A DNA stretch of 64,000 nt from Brevibacterium aurantiacum (GTDB taxonomy: Bacteria > Actinomycetota > Actinomycetes > Actinomycetales > Brevibacteriaceae), in assembly GCF_007558825.1 (NCBI RefSeq), contig NZ_VLTK01000004.1:449460-513459 (forward strand), in the 5' to 3' direction. Within the stretch, counting starts at the first letter, position 1. The number at the start of each line of letters is the position of its first letter. The position numbers and the translations under genes were made by a program. The notes beneath the pieces are model-generated. The model did not search any database, was not told the origin of the DNA, and saw only the letters and a list, made by a program, of their open reading frames with translations. Of the stretch, positions 33,471 through 41,923 are shown piece by piece.

Positions 33471-34193
33471 ATGACCGATGTCGACACGAAACACACGACC
33501 ACCAGCGGCATTCGGCTGACCCCAGAGGGGCTCGTTGCGACCCTGAGAGCGCAAACGGCTCCAACCTGGGAGGCCGCAGTCGGGCACAGGTTCGTCACCG
33601 AACTGTTCGCCGGCACGGTCGATGACTCCGTGATGAGTCGGTACCTGGTCCAGGACTACCAGTTCTTCGAATCGTTCCTCTCGATGCTCGGCGCGTGCGT
33701 CGCTCACGGCGATGCGCTCGGGCCCAAGCTGCGATTCGCCAAGCAGCTCGGCTTCCTCGAAGCCGACGAGGATTCGTACTTCCTCATGGCCTTCGCCGAG
33801 GTGGGTGTCCCCGCCGCCGACTACGCTGACCCCCAGCTGGCTGAGCCGACCGAGGACTTCCGTGACCTCATGGACGAAGCCGTCGTCTCGGCATCCTACG
33901 CAGAACTGCTCGTCGTGCTCGTCATCGCCGAGTGGCTCTACCTCGATTGGGGCGTGCGCTCGGATCCGATGCCTCCACGACAGGTCCATTCCGGGTGGAT
34001 CGACCTGCACCGCGGTGACGCCTTCCGGGCCTGGGTGCAGTTTCTCGTCGACGAACTTGAGCGGGTATTCCCCACCGGCGAGGACGCAGAATCCACCGCG
34101 GTGCGAGGCCGACTGACTCACATCTGGCACCGTGGCGTCGACCTCGAACTGGCATTCTTCGACGAGGCGTACGCTGAGAACGATAGCCGGTGA
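33471..34193 (+). CDS. tenA: TenA-family protein (thiamine salvage)
   Basis: 240-residue all-helical TenA protein acting in thiamine or pyrimidine salvage. Family features: FVTELFAGTVDDSVMSRYLV, YQFFESFLSMLGACVAHG and the helix ELLVVLVIAEWLYLDWG. In Bacillus TenA the catalytic Cys135 lies in LLPCYWSYLEIG; aligned by eye, this protein has Ala there with Glu next to it, as in the TenA_E subgroup that lacks the Cys and processes amino-pyrimidine derivatives. The TPP riboswitch directly upstream independently supports a thiamine role. The following gene is separated by 134 bp and has its own ribosome site. Confidence 0.9.
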   Translation: MTDVDTKHTTTSGIRLTPEGLVATLRAQTAPTWEAAVGHRFVTELFAGTVDDSVMSRYLVQDYQFFESFLSMLGACVAHGDALGPKLRFAKQLGFLEADEDSYFLMAFAEVGVPAADYADPQLAEPTEDFRDLMDEAVVSASYAELLVVLVIAEWLYLDWGVRSDPMPPRQVHSGWIDLHRGDAFRAWVQFLVDELERVFPTGEDAESTAVRGRLTHIWHRGVDLELAFFDEAYAENDSR

Positions 34194-34327
34194 AGCTGAA
34201 GCGCTCGGCTCATATTCTGCGTGCCTCGCCTCAACGAGGTCGCTCGGATTAGGATTGTTGAGCAGAACAGGTGTGCGGGTGCGTCCAGTCGCACTCCGCC
34301 GTCGCTGCAGGATGCGAGGTAATACAG

Positions 34328-35317
34328 ATGAGTACACAGCTGCTTCCCGTCACGGACGTTCCGGCGGTCTACATCATTCATGACAATCCCGAATGGATCG
34401 CGCCGTTTGCGCAGGCCCTCGATCGATCAGACATCCCCTTCGTCGAATGGCTGCTGCCTGAAGTCTCGATCGATCTCACCACAGAGCCGCCGCAGGGCCT
34501 GTTCTGGTCGCGGCTGTCCGCTTCGGCGCACACTCGCACGGATCCGCACGTCAAGGACTACGGGCGTGCGGTGCTCGCCTGGCTCCAGACAGCAGGACGC
34601 ACCGTCATCAACGGCGCAGACGTCTACGAGCTCGAAGTGAGCAAAATCCGCCAAAACCGCGAGCTCGCCATGCGCGACTTCGACACCCCGCGCACCTCGG
34701 CGGTCTTCGGCAGTGCTGCGCTGTCCACGGCGGCACGCGATTTCGTCCCACCCTTCATCACCAAGCACAACCAGGGCGGCAAGGGACTCGGCGTGCGCCT
34801 TTTCGAGTCTCATGCCGAACTCGATGCGGCTGCGAGTGACTTCGCCGTGGGTGGTGCAAACGAGCCGATCGACGGAATCACACTGGTCCAGGAATATGTG
34901 CGGCCTGCGCAGCCGTTCGTCACCCGTGCCGAGTTCATCGGCGGCCGGTTCCACTATGCGGTGCGAGTCGATGTCTCCGATGGGTCCTTCGAACTGTGCC
35001 CCGCCGAGGCATGCGAGGTCCCCTCCGCGCCTGCGGCACCACTCGACCCGTTCTCCGTGCGTGAGGACATCACCGCGCGCACGCCCCTCATCGGCAGGTT
35101 GGAGATGCTCCTGACCGAACTGCACATCGACATCGCTGGAATTGAGTTCATCGAGACTGCCGATGGCCGCCAGGTCGTCTACGACATCAACACCAACACG
35201 AACTACAACCCGAGCGTCGAAGATGGCGAGCGCACGACCGGGCGCACCGCTGCCGCGGACCGGATCGCCGAGTACATAGCCGCTGAGATCGCCGCGATCT
35301 CTGTGTCCCACACTTGA
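34328..35317 (+). CDS. ATP-grasp family protein (RimK-like)
   Basis: 329 residues. ATP-grasp features are SKIRQNRELAMRDFDTPRTS (end of the first domain), the nucleotide-binding strand FITKHNQGGKGLGVRLF, LVQEYVRPAQPFVTRAEFIG, and the metal-binding end DIAGIEFIE...VVYDINTNTNYN. It resembles RimK-type carboxylate-amine ligases, but the acceptor is unknown. The ATG at 34328 has GAGGT upstream; an extension to 34271 is not conserved-looking. The stop codon shares its last base with the ATG of the kinase gene (TGATG), and the kinase overlaps the next gene, so three proteins of unknown joint function are coupled. Confidence 0.85.
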   Translation: MSTQLLPVTDVPAVYIIHDNPEWIAPFAQALDRSDIPFVEWLLPEVSIDLTTEPPQGLFWSRLSASAHTRTDPHVKDYGRAVLAWLQTAGRTVINGADVYELEVSKIRQNRELAMRDFDTPRTSAVFGSAALSTAARDFVPPFITKHNQGGKGLGVRLFESHAELDAAASDFAVGGANEPIDGITLVQEYVRPAQPFVTRAEFIGGRFHYAVRVDVSDGSFELCPAEACEVPSAPAAPLDPFSVREDITARTPLIGRLEMLLTELHIDIAGIEFIETADGRQVVYDINTNTNYNPSVEDGERTTGRTAAADRIAEYIAAEIAAISVSHT

Positions 35318-36012
35318 TGCCTGACCGTCGCGTGGTTCTCCACCAACTGCTCTCACTGCTGCGCGAGGTCAATATAGGCAAACGAGCTCTTGTCGCCATT
35401 GATGGACTCGACGGTGCAGGCAAAACAGTCTTGGCCGAAGAACTCGTTGAGGTGGCTGACCAGGACGGATTGCGCCCCATTTCGTCACTGAGCATCGACG
35501 GATTCCATCAACCCCGCTCGGTTCGGTACGCGAACGGCCAGGGCCCCGATCCCTTTTATCGGGATTCCTATGACTACGATGCCTTCATTCGGTCCGTCGT
35601 GACTCCGTTCAGACATGGTCTGTCGATCACGCCAGCGGTCTGGAATGTTGATGCCGACCTAGCCGTCTTACCGAAACAAGTCTCCCTGCCAGAGGACTGC
35701 GTCCTCCTCGTGGATGGGATTTTTCTCCACCGGCCCGAACTTCGAGACCTGTGGGATGCAAGTCTGTGGGTGCAGGTTCCCTTCACGGTGTCTGTCCCTC
35801 GTGGGAACTCACGCTTCGCCGGGCAGTTCGATTCTGATCCCGAGGCGCAGTCCAACCATCGTTATGTCGGCGGACAGCGACTCTATTTCGCGCAATGTTC
35901 GCCCTGGGACCACGCCACGTGGGTCCTCGACAACGAAGATCTGGCTCATCCCGCGATCAGAGGCATCCGCACACCGGGGTCGTCTCCCCTCTCCCCTAGA
36001 CTGAACCCATGA
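35317..36012 (+). CDS. Uridine kinase-like P-loop protein
   Basis: 231-residue P-loop NTPase of the uridine/nucleoside kinase type. Walker A is GLDGAGKT (residues 30-37). The acceptor region contains SLSIDGFHQPRSVRY, and the strand VLLVDGIFLHRPELRD corresponds to the second Asp motif. DPEAQSNHRYVGGQRLYF is the lid-like section. Actinobacteria carry several such kinases with unproven substrates. The ATG at 35317 overlaps the ATP-grasp stop by one base and the last four bases overlap the oxidoreductase start (ATGA). Its base composition is a little less GC-rich than its neighbours. Confidence 0.85.
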   Translation: MPDRRVVLHQLLSLLREVNIGKRALVAIDGLDGAGKTVLAEELVEVADQDGLRPISSLSIDGFHQPRSVRYANGQGPDPFYRDSYDYDAFIRSVVTPFRHGLSITPAVWNVDADLAVLPKQVSLPEDCVLLVDGIFLHRPELRDLWDASLWVQVPFTVSVPRGNSRFAGQFDSDPEAQSNHRYVGGQRLYFAQCSPWDHATWVLDNEDLAHPAIRGIRTPGSSPLSPRLNP

Positions 36013-37487
36013 GCAACGCTGAGGTAGACGCCGTCGTCGTCGGATCCGGCCCCAACGGCATGGCCGCCGCCGTGACCATGGCTCGAGCGGGTCTGTCCGT
36101 GCAGGTGTACGAGGCCCAGTCGACCATCGGCGGTGGCGCCCGCACCCTTGACCTGGGCCTGGCTCCGGGCATCACCCACGACATCTGCTCTGCCGTGCAC
36201 CCCTTGGCGATCTCGAGTCCCTTCTTCGTCGACTTCGACCTGCGTGCTCGGGGGCTTCAATTCACCACTCCAGAGGTCTCCTACGCCCAACCATTGGACA
36301 GTCAGCCCGCTGCGCTGGCATTCCACGATCTCGAAACTACGGTCGACCACCTCGGCGCGGCCGGACCCGAATGGCGACGGTTCTTCGCCCCGCTCCTCGA
36401 ACGTGTCGATGACGCGATCTGGCTCTCCCTCGGTGACAAACGCTCCGTTCCGGAGACCCTGCGCGATGTTCCCGGGATCGCCAATGTGGTGAAATTCGGA
36501 CTGCGGCTGCTGTCCCAGGCAAGCCCGGCTTGGAACATTCCGCTCTCACATGAGACGTCTCAGTCGCTGTTCACCGGTGTTGCCGCGCACGCAATCGGCG
36601 GGCTGCCAGCCATGGGCACGGCCGCCACGGCCACCATGCTCTCGACCATTGCCCACGCCGGTGGCTGGCCATCCCCTGTGGGTGGTTCGCAGGCGATCAT
36701 CGACGCCATGGTCGCCGACCTCGAGGCCCATGGCGGCACAATGACGACGAATGCGCGCATCGATCACGTCTCCGATATGCCGCCCGCCCGGGCCTATCTC
36801 CTCGACACCTCGGCGCTGAATGCGGCTCAGATCTTCTCCGGCCTCCTCCCGGCAAAGGTCGACAAATCGCTGCGCAGCTTCAAGCAGGGCAATGCCGCAG
36901 CCAAGGTCGACTTCGTCCTCAACGGGCCCGTGCCCTGGGCCGATCCCAACATCAACCGCGCCGGCACCATCCATGTCGGTGGAACTCGGGCGCAGATGGC
37001 CGCCGCCGAGGCCGACGTCATTGCCGGACGCATGCCGGCCGACCCTGTCTGTTTGGTCTCCGACCCAACCGTGTTCGACCCATCACGTGAGGTGAATGGT
37101 CTGCGGCCGCTGTGGACTTATTGCCACGTACCCTTCGACTGCCCGATCGATCCGGCCGAGTACATCATCAGGCAGATGGAACGTTTCGCCCCCGGCTTCC
37201 GCGACACCATCGTCACCTACAACTCGATCCCCGCATCCGAGATGGCGGGCCACAACCAGAACTATATCGGCGGCGACATCGCCACCGGGCTCGTCTCCTT
37301 CTACCGAATGATGGCCCGGCCGCGCACGAGCTGGGACAACTACAGCCTCGGCGTCCCCGGCGCCTACCTGTGTTCGGCAGCGACCCCACCGGCACCCGGC
37401 GTGCACGGCATGAACGGCTGGTTCGCCGCCCAGCGAGCGCTGAAGACACGATTCTCAATCACAGCGGCGCCGAGCCTGGCGCCCTGA
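36009..37487 (+). CDS. CrtI/PYROXD2-like FAD oxidoreductase
   Basis: 492-residue flavoprotein of the phytoene desaturase-like group. The N-terminal FAD motif is VDAVVVGSGPNGMAAAVTMA followed by QVYEAQSTIGGGARTLDL. The C-terminal flavin segment is GVHGMNGWFAAQRALK. The sequence GHNQNYIGGDIATGL late in the protein is typical of the PYROXD2-like branch, which is distinct from carotenoid enzymes; no carotenoid gene is near. It overlaps the kinase gene by 4 bp and, at its 3' end, the convergent DMT transporter gene by 29 bp. Function unknown. Confidence 0.88.
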   Translation: MSNAEVDAVVVGSGPNGMAAAVTMARAGLSVQVYEAQSTIGGGARTLDLGLAPGITHDICSAVHPLAISSPFFVDFDLRARGLQFTTPEVSYAQPLDSQPAALAFHDLETTVDHLGAAGPEWRRFFAPLLERVDDAIWLSLGDKRSVPETLRDVPGIANVVKFGLRLLSQASPAWNIPLSHETSQSLFTGVAAHAIGGLPAMGTAATATMLSTIAHAGGWPSPVGGSQAIIDAMVADLEAHGGTMTTNARIDHVSDMPPARAYLLDTSALNAAQIFSGLLPAKVDKSLRSFKQGNAAAKVDFVLNGPVPWADPNINRAGTIHVGGTRAQMAAAEADVIAGRMPADPVCLVSDPTVFDPSREVNGLRPLWTYCHVPFDCPIDPAEYIIRQMERFAPGFRDTIVTYNSIPASEMAGHNQNYIGGDIATGLVSFYRMMARPRTSWDNYSLGVPGAYLCSAATPPAPGVHGMNGWFAAQRALKTRFSITAAPSLAP

Positions 37488-38439
37488 GCTCGTCCCCTGG
37501 ACGCCGAGCGGCGTGGGACCTCCTCCGCAGTCGCCACACCCCGTTGGCCACGGCCACCGCGAGAACAACGAGGCCCGCACCGATCGCCTGCCCCAGGGTG
37601 AGCATTTCGCCGAGGATGAGCGCCGCGAGCACGAGTGCGAGCACGGGCTGGATGAGCAGCAGACTCGCCGTCATCGTCGGCACCAGTCGGACGCTGCCCC
37701 TGTTGATGAGCAGCCACGCAACCACTTGCCCGAGCAGAGCCAAGGCAATGAGATACATCCATGACTTCGGGCCGATCCCGGTGAGGTGGAGGCCGCCAGT
37801 GAACTGCGCGATGATCGCCGAGGTCACCGCCGCCGAGGCTGTCGCCCAGGCCAACGGCTGAAGTGTCCCCTCGGCCTTACGCCTGGTCCCACGGCGGGTG
37901 AGGAACATGTACACCCCGTAGCCGATACCCGCGATCAGACCGAGAACGGTGCCGAGGACGGCACTGTCCCCCACCTCGGTCAGCGTGACGATTCCTCCCA
38001 CCAGGCCGACGCCGATGAGCATCAGCGGAAGTGCGATGAGGAAACGTGCGCTCACACGCTCACGATCGACGAGCAGCGCGAGCAATGGCAGGACGATGAC
38101 CTGGACATTGACGAGCACGGTCGAGACGCCCGCGCCCACGAGGTAGATCGACGCCGTCCACGCAATGTAGTCGATGCCCAGCGCGATGCCGGCCGCGATC
38201 GCCCAGAGGATCCCTGCTCGAGAGAGCCCACCGTGGCGTCGGCGCTCGAACAGAGCCAGGGGCACGAGGGCGATGACGGCGATCGCACACCGCAGCACGG
38301 CCGTCGTCGCCGCATCCACGCCCGCGAGCTTGACCAAGATCGCCGAGATCGACAGGCACAGGGCACCCGCGAGCACCGCCGAGACGGCGAGCGCGGTCGG
38401 CGGCTCCGGCGTTGGAGCGGCCCTGGGTATGACGGCCAT
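37459..38439 (-). CDS. EamA/DMT-family transporter
   Basis: 326-residue membrane protein with ten predicted segments arranged as two EamA repeats (LAVSAVLAGALCLSISAILV at the start of the first; VLGTVLGLIAGIGYGVYMFL at the start of the second). EamA proteins export or exchange small metabolites. The C-terminal tail (RRRSHAARRPGDELRAPG) is basic and should be cytoplasmic. It is convergent with the CrtI-like gene, overlapping 29 bp, and divergent from the AraC gene at 38618. Substrate unknown. Confidence 0.9.
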   Translation of the reverse strand: MAVIPRAAPTPEPPTALAVSAVLAGALCLSISAILVKLAGVDAATTAVLRCAIAVIALVPLALFERRRHGGLSRAGILWAIAAGIALGIDYIAWTASIYLVGAGVSTVLVNVQVIVLPLLALLVDRERVSARFLIALPLMLIGVGLVGGIVTLTEVGDSAVLGTVLGLIAGIGYGVYMFLTRRGTRRKAEGTLQPLAWATASAAVTSAIIAQFTGGLHLTGIGPKSWMYLIALALLGQVVAWLLINRGSVRLVPTMTASLLLIQPVLALVLAALILGEMLTLGQAIGAGLVVLAVAVANGVWRLRRRSHAARRPGDELRAPGSAPL

Positions 38440-38617
38440 GAGACGACACTATGCCCACGGAGGCGATTTGGCACCGCTCGTGGGGTGAAGCGACCAGTTC
38501 GGCAGTGGGGTGCACCTCTGTGCTGACTCACGAACGCGCACATGATTGAATCGGGCAGAGATTGTCGGGCGGTACACACCGCCTGCGCGGAACCATTGAT
38601 GAGTGAAGGGAGACACT

Positions 38618-39517
38618 GTGATCGCTGAACTCAATACGCTCATCGACCTCATCGAGTCGGACCTCGCCGATACCGGCAGCACTGTCGGAGCCGAAGGGGT
38701 TTCGCATCTCGATGTCGAATCGTTGGCGCGGACACTCGGCACGAGCGAATACCATCTGCGGCGCATGTTCTCGTCCCTGGCAGGGATGTCGCTGTCGGAA
38801 TACGTTCGACGTCGCCGGATGACCGTGGCTGCCGCCGATGTGGCGGCCGGCCGGGGCCTGTTGGGCATCGCGGTCCGCTTCGGATACGGATCGGCTGAGG
38901 CCTTCGGGCGAGCGTTCCACTCCGTCCACGGAGTGAGCCCGTCAGCGGTTCGGCGCGACGGTGGCCCCCTTCGCAGTCAATCAACAATCAGGTTCCGCCT
39001 GACGATCGAAGGGAGTTCTTCCATGGACACTCGAATCACCGACAAACCGGCGTTCTCACTCATCGGCTACGCCAAGCGTGTGCCCCTCATCCACGAGGGA
39101 GAGAACCCGCACATCCGCGAGCACATCGAATCTCTGCCTGCGGATGAGCACGCTCGCCTCAAATCCCTCAGCGATGCAGAGCCCACCGGACTGCTTCAGG
39201 TCACAGCCGATGTCGACCCGGACTACCGGGAAGGCACCGAGCTCACCTACCTGCACGGCGTCGCGGTCGGGACACCCGATTCGGCGCCTGAGGACCTCGA
39301 CGTCATTGACGTCGAGGCGGGAACTTGGGCGGTCTTCACCACTGCCGGCCGCTTTCCCGAAGCACTGCAGACGACCTGGGCGGCGACGGCAACTGAGTGG
39401 TTTCCGTCGAATCCGTGGCAGCTGCGGCCCGGGCCCTCGATCGTTGCGATCATCGACCGGGCAGCGGACCTCAGCACGGCCACCACCGAGCTCTGGCTGC
39501 CGATCGAACGCGCGTGA
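38618..39517 (+). CDS. AraC-family regulator with GyrI-like effector domain
   Basis: 299 residues with the AraC double HTH at the N-terminus (about 20-115: LARTLGTSEYHLRRMFSSLA, then GIAVRFGYGSAEAFGRAFHS) and a C-terminal GyrI-like small-molecule domain (about 140-299: ITDKPAFSLIGYAKRVPLIH). This HTH-first order is that of Rob/SoxS-like multidrug-type regulators. I use the GTG at 38618, which has AAGGGAG 5 bp before it; an in-frame GTG at 38603 is less well placed. The divergent DMT transporter is the obvious candidate target. Confidence 0.9.
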   Translation: MIAELNTLIDLIESDLADTGSTVGAEGVSHLDVESLARTLGTSEYHLRRMFSSLAGMSLSEYVRRRRMTVAAADVAAGRGLLGIAVRFGYGSAEAFGRAFHSVHGVSPSAVRRDGGPLRSQSTIRFRLTIEGSSSMDTRITDKPAFSLIGYAKRVPLIHEGENPHIREHIESLPADEHARLKSLSDAEPTGLLQVTADVDPDYREGTELTYLHGVAVGTPDSAPEDLDVIDVEAGTWAVFTTAGRFPEALQTTWAATATEWFPSNPWQLRPGPSIVAIIDRAADLSTATTELWLPIERA

Positions 39518-39567
39518 CACGATGCCACTGCCCAAAGCAGCGTCCGCCGTCACCTCGTGGTTCTCGC

Positions 39568-40755
39568 TCAGATGTGTTCGTTGAGGATCGCGCCCAGCCG
39601 AGTCAGGGCATCGACCATCTCATCATCGGACTGACCCGAGTAGCTGAACCGGGCATAGTTGCTGCGTTGTTCGGTGGGGAAGAACGACCCACCTGGAACG
39701 TAGGCGACCCTCGCCTCGGGCAGGGCATGTTCGGCCATGAATGCGGTCGCGTCGAAGCCTTCGGGGAAGGTCACCCAGGTGAAGAGCCCACCTTCGGGCC
39801 TGGTCACGGTCACCTCGGCGGGGAAATGTTCGGTCATCGTCGATACCATGAGGTCGCGCTTGGCGCGGTAGACCCCACGCATCGCTGAGACGTGGGCATC
39901 AATATCGAAGGTGTCGAGGAATCGCGTCACCGCTGTCATGTTCAGCGTGGACGACTGGGTGTCGGCGGCGAGCTTGAGCAGACCGAGCTTGTCGAGGATC
40001 TCCGGTGCCGCGCTCACCCAGCCCAGCCGCACTCCGGGGGCGAGGATCTTTGAGAAGCTGCCGAGGTGGATGACCCGGTGCTCGGTGTCGAGTGAGGTCA
40101 GGGTCGGCAGCGCTTCGCCCTCGAAGCGCAGCTCACGGTAGGGCGAATCCTCAAGCACGAGAACGTCGTATTCGTTGGCCAGCTCGATGATGCGCCTCCG
40201 GCGTTCGAGGCTGAGGCTGACACCGGTCGGGTTCTGGAAGTCGGGGATGACGTAGATGAACTTGATGTTCTCGGTCGTGGCCAGGGTCGTCTCAAGGGCG
40301 TCGACGTCCATGCCCTCGGAGTCCATGTCAACGGCGGCGTACTCGGGCTGGCAGGGGTTGAAGGCGATGAGGGCACCGAGGAAGGTCGGGTTCTCCGTGA
40401 CGATGACATCGCCCGGGTTGATGAGCAGCTTCGCCACCAGGTCCAGGCCCTGCTGGGCGCCGTGGAGGATGAGAACATCGTCAGCATCCGTCGCCGAACC
40501 CGCGCTCGACATGCGTTCGGCGATCTGGCCCCGCAATCCGGGCAGTCCCGCCGAGGCGGTGTACTGCAGTGCGGTCGCACTCTCCTTGCCCAGGATCTCG
40601 GTGTAGATCTGCTGGAGTTCGGCCGCGGGAAAGAGTGCGGCATCCGGGTACCCGCCGCCGAAAGAGGTGATGGAAGGATCGTCACCGTATTTGAGCAGCT
40701 CACGGATAGCGGACGGCTGAACGCGAGCGATGCGATCGGCGAACTTCGATGACAC
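39568..40755 (-). CDS. PLP-dependent aminotransferase (class I/II, 2-aminoadipate/MocR-like fold)
   Basis: 395-residue aminotransferase. PLP landmarks: FGGGYPDAALFP, HGAQQGLDLVAKLL, the Asp/Asn region VIPDFQNPTGVSLSLERR, and the Schiff-base Lys in LGSFSKILAPGVRLGW. The C-terminal FSYSGQSDDEMVDAL holds the carboxylate-binding Arg region (ARFSYS). It looks like the 2-aminoadipate/aromatic transaminase group (LysN, Aro8-like). The GTG at 40755 is preceded by AAGGAG; the open frame reaching further upstream is not supported. The substrate, perhaps a branched or aromatic amino acid, is undetermined. Confidence 0.9.
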   Translation of the reverse strand: MSSKFADRIARVQPSAIRELLKYGDDPSITSFGGGYPDAALFPAAELQQIYTEILGKESATALQYTASAGLPGLRGQIAERMSSAGSATDADDVLILHGAQQGLDLVAKLLINPGDVIVTENPTFLGALIAFNPCQPEYAAVDMDSEGMDVDALETTLATTENIKFIYVIPDFQNPTGVSLSLERRRRIIELANEYDVLVLEDSPYRELRFEGEALPTLTSLDTEHRVIHLGSFSKILAPGVRLGWVSAAPEILDKLGLLKLAADTQSSTLNMTAVTRFLDTFDIDAHVSAMRGVYRAKRDLMVSTMTEHFPAEVTVTRPEGGLFTWVTFPEGFDATAFMAEHALPEARVAYVPGGSFFPTEQRSNYARFSYSGQSDDEMVDALTRLGAILNEHI

Positions 40756-40885
40756 TGCTTCTCCTTTGAGAAATATTTGCGAGCGCGATCGTTCTGCCTT
40801 GTTTCCGCGACTCACCGCTGGTGGTGAAGTGATCGTAGCGTCGAATCATCCGCGCCATGAACTGTGTCCGTTTGGCGGTCTCTGG

Positions 40886-41833
40886 TCAACATCGCGTCCC
40901 CGCGGGGACGTCGGCCACGTCTTCGACGCCTGTGGGCACCACCTCGGCGCGGATCTTCGGTCCTATCGCCGCACGCATGCCTGCCCCGAGGACGCCGATG
41001 ATGACCAGCACAGCTCCGCACATCTCCCCCAGTGACACCGTCTCGCCGAGAACGAACCACGCGCCACTCATACCGACGATGGGGACGAGCATCGAGAAAG
41101 GTGCGACAACTCCGGCGGGGTTGCGCGACATCAGCCACGACCAGATGCCAGAACCGAGGATGGTCGCGATGACAACGGTATAGGCGAGTCCCGCGAGGCC
41201 CAGCCATCCAGTGGGAGTCATGAGCGTCGTCAGCGACTGGCCGATAGTGCCTGGCCCTTCGACAACCAGGGCAAGAAGGAGCATCGGCACCGGCGGAACC
41301 ACCGACATCCACATCGTGAACTTCACCGGCTCGACCGAGTGCGCCTGACGGTTGCAGATGTTGCCGACCGCCCACCCGAAGGCACCGGCGAGAGTCAACA
41401 GGAACGGCAGGAAGCTCGCGCTCGAGTCCAGTCTCTGCCAGCCCACGACGCTGAGCCCGGCCATGGCCACGATGAGGAACGCCATCTGTGATCCGCGGAC
41501 CCGCTCTCGCAGGACCGTCATCCCCAGCAGCACCGTGAACGGTCCCGAAGCCTGGAGCACGAGTGAGGCCAGCCCCGCAGGCATCCCCGCCGCCATCGCC
41601 CAGTAGAGGAACAGGAACTGCAGGAGTCCGAACCCCATCCCGTAGCCCACGATCCAGCGAAGCTTCACGTCTGGCTTCGGCACGAACAGCAGCGCCGGAA
41701 TGGCCAGTACGGCGAAGCGCAGGGCGACGAGGAAGAAGGGCGGAAACTGTTCGAGCGAGAAGTCGATCGCCAGGAAGTTCAGTCCCCACATCACGGCCAC
41801 CGAGGCGGCGAGCAAACAGTGTTTGAATGACAT
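40886..41833 (-). CDS. EamA/DMT-family transporter
   Basis: 315-residue drug/metabolite transporter with ten hydrophobic segments in two EamA halves (FKHCLLAASVAVMWGLNFLA at the start; FLLTLAGAFGWAVGNICNRQ in the second half). The short charged tail (VPTGVEDVADVPAGTRC) is probably cytoplasmic. It resembles YdcZ/RhaT-type amino-acid or metabolite exporters. It is divergent from a LysR gene, the usual layout of a LysR-controlled exporter, with 90 bp between start codons. The aminotransferase gene follows it on the same strand. Confidence 0.9.
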   Translation of the reverse strand: MSFKHCLLAASVAVMWGLNFLAIDFSLEQFPPFFLVALRFAVLAIPALLFVPKPDVKLRWIVGYGMGFGLLQFLFLYWAMAAGMPAGLASLVLQASGPFTVLLGMTVLRERVRGSQMAFLIVAMAGLSVVGWQRLDSSASFLPFLLTLAGAFGWAVGNICNRQAHSVEPVKFTMWMSVVPPVPMLLLALVVEGPGTIGQSLTTLMTPTGWLGLAGLAYTVVIATILGSGIWSWLMSRNPAGVVAPFSMLVPIVGMSGAWFVLGETVSLGEMCGAVLVIIGVLGAGMRAAIGPKIRAEVVPTGVEDVADVPAGTRC

Positions 41834-41890
41834 GACTTCATTCTCGAGTCGCCAGACAGTTAATACAATCGAAATGTTCTACAGAGACTT

Positions 41891-41905
41891 TGAAGTTCAG
41901 CTTCA
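41891..41905. promoter_or_regulatory. Dyad between LysR and DMT genes
   Basis: TGAAG-TTCAG-CTTCA is a perfect 5-bp inverted repeat around 5 bp, 18 bp before the LysR start. Its size and place fit a LysR-type box. Confidence 0.4.
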
Positions 41906-41923
41906 TAGTTGTAGCATTGGCGC

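Noticed and set aside
33288..34337. A 349-codon open frame antisense to tenA
   Set aside because: It also runs across the TPP riboswitch; the tenA family similarity and the riboswitch fix the true strand.
36009..37487. Carotenoid phytoene desaturase
   Set aside because: No crtB, crtE or other carotenoid gene is adjacent, and the C-terminal motifs fit the PYROXD2-like branch better.
40812..41789. A 325-codon open frame overlapping the DMT transporter on the same strand
   Set aside because: Arg/Gly/Asp-rich out-of-frame reading; the transporter frame has ten membrane segments.
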